From contig BRXU01000022.1 of assembly GCA_030267565.1 (NCBI GenBank), positions 144,001-208,000 of the forward strand: DNA of 64,000 bases. Direction: 5' to 3'. Below are positions 45,491 through 64,000 of this stretch, piece by piece. The notes beneath the pieces were generated by a model. The model did no database searches, had not been told where the DNA came from, and saw only the letters and a program-made list of their open reading frames with translations. The DNA comes from Pleodorina starrii (Eukaryota; Chlorophyta; Chlorophyceae; Chlamydomonadales; Volvocaceae). Numbering within the stretch: position 1 is the first letter of the stretch; each line of letters starts with the position of its first letter. The translations under genes and the position numbers were made by a program.

Positions 45491-48400
45491 CAATTACTGC
45501 TGTGCAGGGGGCTAGGGAGCGTCTATAGCTGGGGGCCCGACGCGGAGGGATTTGGCCGCAGGGCAGGGCAGGGCAGGCGCGTGTACTGTGCGCAGGGTGG
45601 CTGGCTTGCGCTGGTGCGGGTGTGGGGCGCTGCGGCCAGCAAAACCGCCCCAATGATTTTGTTTGCACTCACTGGAGTTTGCGCTCTCTCTGGACGTTGT
45701 GTGTGTCGGTGCGCGGTCGATCGGAACGCGAAAGGTTCGGCTCGGAGCTGTTGCGGAGATGGCGTGCGTGAACTGCCATATACGGCACTGACGATTCATG
45801 ATAAGTTGCTAACGATAACGGATAACAGTGCGTGAGTCGGTGTTATTACTGGTACGTTGCGCGTATTGATAACGGGCGCAGTGCCAACATGATTTGGCCG
45901 CCCACCGTCGAGGACATTGTGCTTCGTACCGTTACACGCGGGGGACGTTGATCTCATTGGTAGGGCTGGCTACTGCTGCTGCTGCTGTGCTGCTACTGCT
46001 GACGCTGCTGTTACGCTTGCTGCTGGTGTTGGTGCGGTTTTGTTCGCGGATGGCAGGCCAGTGCGGGGGGCCCCACTGGGGGGTGGCGGGATGATGGGGC
46101 TGATGGCCGTGCAGCCGGAAAGGTCGAAAAGGTCGAAGAGGTGTGCTCCAGGGTTGTTACGGCTGCAGGGGTGTTAATACCCGATGGAGGCTTCTGGTGC
46201 AGGTTACGGCAGTTGCAGTTGCTGGAAGCAAGGCGAAGTGAGATGAGGGCAATGGAAGAGGCCGTAATGGCAGCTGCGGGGGCGGATGGGGGGGGGCATG
46301 GATGGTGCTGCGGCGGCGGTTGGCTCAACACTGCGCTGGTTATTGCTGTGCCTTTCCTTTCGTATACCGGTAGGTAGTTGCGGGTGGTTTTACGCATGCT
46401 GTACGTGGGAGCAGGGGTGTGTGTAGGAGTTGGGGGCAATTTGGAAGCAGCCGATGCGGTGATGTAGGGCGTGTAGGGAGTCCTCCTGCCCTGCGAACCG
46501 GGCAGAAGCCGTCGTCAGCCGTAGCTGTTTGGCCATGGTGGTGCGGGGGGGATGATTTGGCCGCTGGCCGCGTTCTCAGGTGTGCAGAAGCGGGTGCGTT
46601 GCGGCGTGTGCCGGGCATCAGGGCGGCCCGTGGGCAGGCCCAGGCGGCCGCCGTGAGGACGACGTGAGGAGCATGGTTTCGGAGCATGGGTCGGCGCGGC
46701 TCATTGCGAGGGCACATTCGTAAGCATTGCTTGGCATCGCGTGGGGGGACATGCGCGCCTGAGAGGTGATTATTGTAGGCATCTCGTTGTTGCGAGGCCC
46801 GTGTTCCCATTCCTTACACGGGGCGCCGCGAGTCGGGGACTGCCTCGTACATTCACGGATCATGTTCATGGCATCATGGGGGAAAGATGGGGACTGCCAG
46901 CTGTGTGTGTACGGCCAGGCGTAAAGCCGTACCTTCCCATCCCCCACATTCAGCACACGGGGGATGTCGCCCTCCCTCCCTCCGGGCAATTGCATCCTCT
47001 ACCCTTCGAGGGGTCTGCAGGACTGGAGCCCGCTGTAAGAACAACAACAACAACGAATGTCGCAAAACAACAAAAAATGTAAATGTAAGGGATACCGTAA
47101 GCCGCCAACTGCCAACCGCTCTCAATTATGGAGCGCCACGGAATGGCACAACGCGATGGGCCAAGGACCGGAGGGAGCTCTGTTTGCTCGCTGCTCTCGC
47201 TGCAACAGCGTCCCAGCTCACACCCGTACGTGCGCTGGCCTCGCAGAGCAACAACACCTGGCCATTCCCCCCTCCAACGATGCTGCAACCGTATACCGTC
47301 AACGTGAGTTACCTATCGCTGTCCTTAATGAGAACTGACCAAAAAATGCCCTCAAGGACGCCGAAGACCCCGGAAGTGGCAGCAAGCACCTAGGAGCGAA
47401 CAAAACAGCCTTTCCTAAAGTATAAACCCGGCCGAGTGGGGTTGTCCCGCCCTCAAAAAAGAACGCCGGCCGCGCCGGGAAGTGAGAACCTGGCCTCCTA
47501 CGGGAAATGCAGTGCGTGCCGACGTACCGTAGCGCGTTTGCGAAGTGCCGTGCGTCAACTACGGTACGTCGCGCCTTCCTTCCTTCCTTTCTAGGGATCT
47601 GTGTCGTACTATTCGTACCAGCCACGCCGCACCAGTGCAGCTTCACCAGACCAACGCCCCCTCCTTTGCAACCCTCCTTGGCTGCCGCCATGGAGACCCC
47701 GGCCTCCTACACGCAGCCACTGGCGGCCGTCCTGCAAATATACGCCCTGCGCTAAAACCCTAAAACCCACCCGAGCACACGGAAGCACAGCGCCCGGGGG
47801 GTTATCCACGATAGGCCGGAGCCCTCCGGGGGGGGGGTGGGGGGGTGCAATCGCACGATACCCAGCCGCGCGGAGCTTTGCCCACAGGAAGGGAGGGGGA
47901 GGGGCAAGTGGCCGCCACCAACACTGCCAGCAAGCAACTCCAGGGAGGGGGCTCTCCCCGGCTTTCGCTTCCTTTCGCATGCGATCACATCGCGGTCGAC
48001 CTGGCTTCCCGCCCCCTCCCCCACACCAACCAGCCGACGCAACGCCGCCATTGGCGCACTTCAGCAACCTCCCTACAAAAACGAACTCTGTCAACCTGCC
48101 CAATAGCGGCCTACCCTACTTCTCTATCCTACAACAACAACAACTGCCTTCGAGTACACAACCCAGTGGGGCCATCGCAACGTACGTCAATCGCAGACGA
48201 GGAGACATGCCACGCCCTGCCTCCCAGCGCAGAGCCCCCCTCCCTTCCAATAACACCACACAGCGGGTGCGACCTCGCGCATCCACGCGCGACCCCCACA
48301 CACATTCCCCCGCCTGGACCTCTTCCCCAAATAATAATTCACACACACAAATCAATCCCTTCCACTGAGCCACTCGCGCGTTGGCTGCTCTACTCCACCT

Positions 48401-48731
48401 GCTGCACGGATCGCACTGACGAGGCAACCTCCCTCCCTCCCTCCCTCCCTCCCTCCTACCTGAAGCTCTCCCACAAACAGCTCTTGTCCCCCACGTGCGA
48501 GGTACGGTACCTCACGACATTGAGTGCCATAAAACCCATAACTCACATAGTGCTCGCGGAGCCCCCCTGCAAAAAAATTCAACGAACCAACAGTGTTATT
48601 ACCTTTTACCTATCGGCTATGTGGTCCCTGGGGGACCGGCATCGCAATGCCCGCTGGTGGGCACAAGGGCTTTGCGAGTGCTACCGTAGATGCCTGGAGG
48701 CGCCGCGGCAGCGGCGACTCTATCTCTCTCT
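45491..48731. other. Intergenic region between convergent genes
   Basis: 3.2 kb with no recognised gene. It includes imperfect CTG/GCT runs at 45970-46030, CAA runs at 47038-47075 with two TGTAA (47079-47089), a telomere-type repeat at 47753-47768, a dispersed TATCCACG-ATAGGCCGGA motif at 47801-47822, and CCCT runs at 48428-48458. The right end must hold the 3' UTR of the NDR kinase ending at 48732. Confidence 0.4.
47753..47768. repeat. Interstitial telomere-type repeat
   Basis: TAAAACCCTAAAACCC, about two CCCTAAAA units, lying 33 bp from a dispersed intron-type motif. Confidence 0.6.
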
Positions 48732-54672
<5,941 letters not shown>

Positions 54673-56731
54673 GATTTGACACAGGCTGAATATCTTGACG
54701 CCGTCGGCCTCTGCAGTGCAAACTTGGGCCGATGCGCTCGCCACAATTCCTCAGTCCCTCATGCTCTGCTCATGAGGAAATGCTGTTGTCAACAGATATT
54801 ACTATTATGGCAATAATATTTTTATGGAGCCTGTACCTGCCTTCTCGGTATTTTCGTAGCGAGGCAAGTCTAATATCGCATGCGCGGGGTGTAAACTTAC
54901 AAACACTGTTCTGTCTGCAACCGTGGTGCATCCACACTGCATGGAAAGGCACAGCGAAACGCACAGGATATCGTGCTACTACGGCCCAATCAAACTGTCG
55001 TGGATTTCATCGCACGACCCGTGTCTGTCCGTTATGTCGCCAGTTTGGGGCATTATAGATTCAAGAGAAATTGATATGAAAATGCTACTTATTACCGGCC
55101 TTGCAAGGGCCCCTTCTTAGACTTGCGCTGATATCAGCTGACGCCAACTGTTGGAGCTGTCTCTGCCGCCGCGCAGCGCGTGGATGACTGCCATGCCTCC
55201 CAAGACATTTTGAATTGTTCTGGTAAAAGTACGATGTGAGAAATCGGTGCCTCGAGTAAGAACACGTGCGAGCAGCAGTCCGCTCTTCTCACGCCTCCCC
55301 ACAACAGAGGGAAACCTAACCCTACCCAGCCCACGTACTGACGCCGTGCTCCAGCGCAATAGTCGCGGCGGCCTCGCCAGCAACCGGATAATTGTGCCGC
55401 GCGTACCTCCCAGCCTGGACCGGCAAAAAACCGCTTAGATTTGGACCGCGCTGCTGGTGACTTCAGGCCCGCTGCCGGCTCCCCGCGTCCCCAGGCCCCA
55501 TCCAACCTCCCCGCGCGCCTCAGACACTCGCAGCAATCTCCATAGCCGCAGCGCACATCGCACCCCATGCTGTGCGACTACGGCGCATGAGGGCGCATGA
55601 GACGCACGATGGGGCGACTACGGCGCATGAGACGCACGATGGGGCGACTACGGCGCATGAGACGCACGATGGGGCGACTACGGCGCATGAGACGCACGAT
55701 GGGGCGACTACGGCGCATGAGACGCACGATGGGGCGACTATGGCGCATGAGACGCACGGCCCACGATAAGCCTCGCCAGCTGTGAGGTGGTGCTCCTTAG
55801 TTCAGCACACACCCCTAACGAGTACCTACAGGCCCCCGGCCGCCCTCGTGTCCTCGGACACGATGCCTCTGATGTGGTCCCTCGGGAGAAGCCGCGCGGG
55901 TACGGTAAACATACGACATCATCCCTTGGCTTACGTAAATCCTTTTACTGTAGCCGCCCCCGCGCCCCGCAAGCTGCTGCAGGAAGCACATGCAAGTACG
56001 ACACTCATCTCGTCATTTGTACGTGTCACGGCATGGTATGTCATGGATCGATTAGCACTCCGCCACACTCCCACGCAGCACAAGCGGCGGCACGACATGC
56101 AAAGGTATCGTATGCCCACCAGCACTCACCCACCCGGTCAAGGAGGAAACACGTCAGCAGACGCTCCGATCATGACTCAGTTCAAATATGCAGGCCTGGC
56201 CTCACTGCCCATGCCCACAGTGTGTCTGCGAAGCCTGCTGGCCCCCCTGCTCCCTACCACATACGGTACTCGCCTAACCAAGCACTTCACTGCCAAGTCC
56301 TTCACTGCCAAGTGAGCAGCACACGCACCACTGCTAGAAGAAACACGCACACACGCACATACCAGACACCACATATGCATCCGCTCTCGTCCCTTCCCAC
56401 ACGGCCCAAATGGTCGGGCCGCAGAATGGCCGCACACCCAGGCTCTTTCCGACCCCGGTGTACTCGTCCACAATGGTGCACTCGCCCGGTTTGCCATATT
56501 GACACACCGCGTTTTTGTCCGCCGCTGTCGGTGGTAGGCGTAGCAAAGCGAAAAAATGGAATGATGCGCCAGATGCTAACGGAAACATTGCCGTCCTTCC
56601 GAATGAAGCTACGCTATGCGACGAACCAGTTGAGCGTCGCCGAACCTGAGGGCGTGCGGCGCCTGCCGTGTATGATTTGGATTTGGATTTGGTCCACTGC
56701 TAGTACCTTTTAAAGCTTATCGCTACGCCCC
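54673..56731. other. Spacer between tandem NDR kinase genes
   Basis: Contains the copy A promoter side, the copy B 3' flank and a 30-bp minisatellite. No other gene is recognised. A plus-strand frame ending RTTRVCPLCRQF near 55058 vaguely recalls a LINE zinc knuckle but is too short to call. Confidence 0.4.
55573..55765. repeat. 30-bp minisatellite between the NDR genes
   Basis: About six copies of a 30-bp unit containing GGCGCATGAGACGCACGATG. The unit is a multiple of three, which explains the AHETHDGATT repeat frame. Confidence 0.93.
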
Positions 56732-62474
<5,743 letters not shown>

Positions 62475-64000
62475 GGCTGCCAATCAAAGGTTTGATTATA
62501 AAGAGTCGCGGTCACCAACGCCAGTTGTGTAGTAATTGTCTATCTCTGCATGCAGTATCAAAGTTCCGGGGGAAACCGCGGTGACCTAAGCTCGGCGAAA
62601 CTTGTTGGAAGGGTGTTCTAGGGCCAAGCCCGTGCGGATGATAATCCGAGTACGCTTGGATTTGTTATTATAATATAAGTTTCAGAATTTTGTCGACTTA
62701 CTTATCATAACCCCGCGGCCATCACGCATAACATACTTGTTTTGATCACCGGCCTCGCGCCTCGGGCAGTTGCCCGTACGCTTTTGCGCCCATATGCCGA
62801 TATGCGGTTGGAGACAAGGACCTGTCGACCTTGTGGTGCATAGGAATCACATGACATGTCGAAACACACATACAACTCAGCACCCATCGGCACTTGCTTG
62901 CAACTGCTTGGGTGTTTCCCGACTACCGGTACGATGGAGCCTCAGGTAGGGCGTTCCGATTGCCGTGTCCGCTGCACGCATTTATAGATACAATGAGGTA
63001 GGGAACGAAAGCGCAGGTCATACTCAATCCACACATAAAGCCGTTCCAGTCATGCTGCGCAGACGGATTGCGTGCGGAGCTCAGCATGGCTGTCAGGCCG
63101 TAAAGCAGGCCACACCCAAACGTTCACTCCTGCTGAAGCCGTGTGCCGTGCCGGCCATGGCTATACGTGGTGGAGCTGCCAGGCCACCTCCAACCCAGAC
63201 ACTAAAAGCACAGACAAGCGAAATAGCCTTACCGGTACCGGTAATCGACGCCCCCAAGCATGTGTAGGTACCGTTTAACCGGTACCCCAAACCACGGCAG
63301 CTGGGGCGGGGCATGGCAAACCAGTATCACAATAATACCAAATTACCTGTCCAACCAGTCAACAATCGCGACGCTTTGCCGCCTCCACAACTGGTATGAC
63401 TGTCGTACAGGGTCGTACAAATGTGAGTTGAGGCCAGACGACTGAGCCATGCGTACCAGCCAAATGCGTTAGCAAACGCCCTAATAAAGCAAAATGAAAA
63501 CCCCGATAAAGTATAATCTTCGGTGCCTTGAAGCCACGGCGAGGACGACTCGGCTTGCAGTTGCACGCCCCCCCCCCTTCAACAGCAGCAGACACCGACC
63601 TGTGAGAGCCGCCAAACGCACCCTACACCAACTGCACGTCCGACAACAGGCCGGGGAATATTTGTCCCCGTTTCAAACGCGGTAATCCGCAGCAATAGCA
63701 CAAAATGGTGCCATGATGGAAACGAAGAGGGCAGCACACACAAAGCACGACAAACCCAAGCGAGCAAGCCGACTACCGTAGCAGTCCATGTCGAAATCAA
63801 AGTCGCGATTCAGGGCGCGACTGCCTTGCGACCACACGGGGTACAGCAAAGGTGTGGAGTCCGCACGTGAAATTTTCGACACACAACTACCGATACACAC
63901 ACATGCATACACACCCCAAAGCAGCACAAACATCGCCGCAGTTCGTTCAAGGACAGCCGCGCGTCATATCGCGTCGCGCTGCGGACGTGCCGTACACCCG
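62475..64000. other. Upstream flank of NDR copy B
   Basis: No recognisable gene. It holds the promoter side of copy B, with an AT-rich patch (TTATTATAATATAAG) at about 62664-62680, and palindromic ACCGGTACCGGT-type sequence near 63230-63245. Remaining frames are short and featureless. Confidence 0.4.

Noticed and set aside
54732..55058. Second LINE zinc-knuckle remnant (RVCPLCRQF)
   Set aside because: Only one CxxC pair and no following His/Cys; too short to support.
55572..55785. AHETHDGATT repeat peptide
   Set aside because: A 30-bp minisatellite open because its unit is a multiple of three; no flanking coding sequence.

Overview
The window is nuclear DNA of a volvocalean (Chlamydomonas-type) green alga. 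The evidence is very high GC, intron-dense genes with GT-AG junctions, homopolymeric Ala/Gly/Gln/Pro inserts in proteins, TGTAA polyadenylation signals, and short interstitial copies of the TTTTAGGG telomere repeat used by these algae. Gene models below were built by hand from open frames, splice consensus and phase. All coordinates come from reading the sequence; no alignment or transcript was available.

Layout. 1-2014 (minus): 5' part of an unrecognised Gln/His/Pro/Ala-rich protein. 4623-9538: a complete-ended Mutator-like transposable element (195-bp terminal inverted repeats with no mismatch seen, 9-bp target duplication) carrying a damaged transposase with an 81-bp coding-phase minisatellite and two unrecognised cargo ORFs. 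10432-14590 (minus): a six-exon caleosin with a long low-complexity N-terminus. 16802-31335 (minus): an 18-exon VPS35 retromer gene whose introns hold very large simple repeats and a LINE relic. 31830-32048 (plus): a 72-residue protein divergent from VPS35. 33371-39056 (minus): a seven-exon gene for a protein with five consecutive UMP-CMP/adenylate-kinase-type domains and a predicted myristoylated N-terminus. 40879-45337 (plus): a coiled-coil protein missing its first exon. 48732-54672 and 56732-62474 (both minus): tandem paralogous NDR/LATS-family AGC kinases with the same 11-exon structure.

The genes do not form a pathway, although VPS35 (endosomal sorting), caleosin (lipid-droplet surface) and NDR kinases (growth and polarity signalling) are ordinary eukaryotic functions. 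The notable points are the penta-domain nucleotide kinase with an alternating A-B-A-B domain pedigree, the NDR copy that has lost the hydrophobic-motif threonine, the intact MULE ends, the 1.2-kb G-rich satellite in a VPS35 intron, and several short motif families scattered through introns of unrelated genes.
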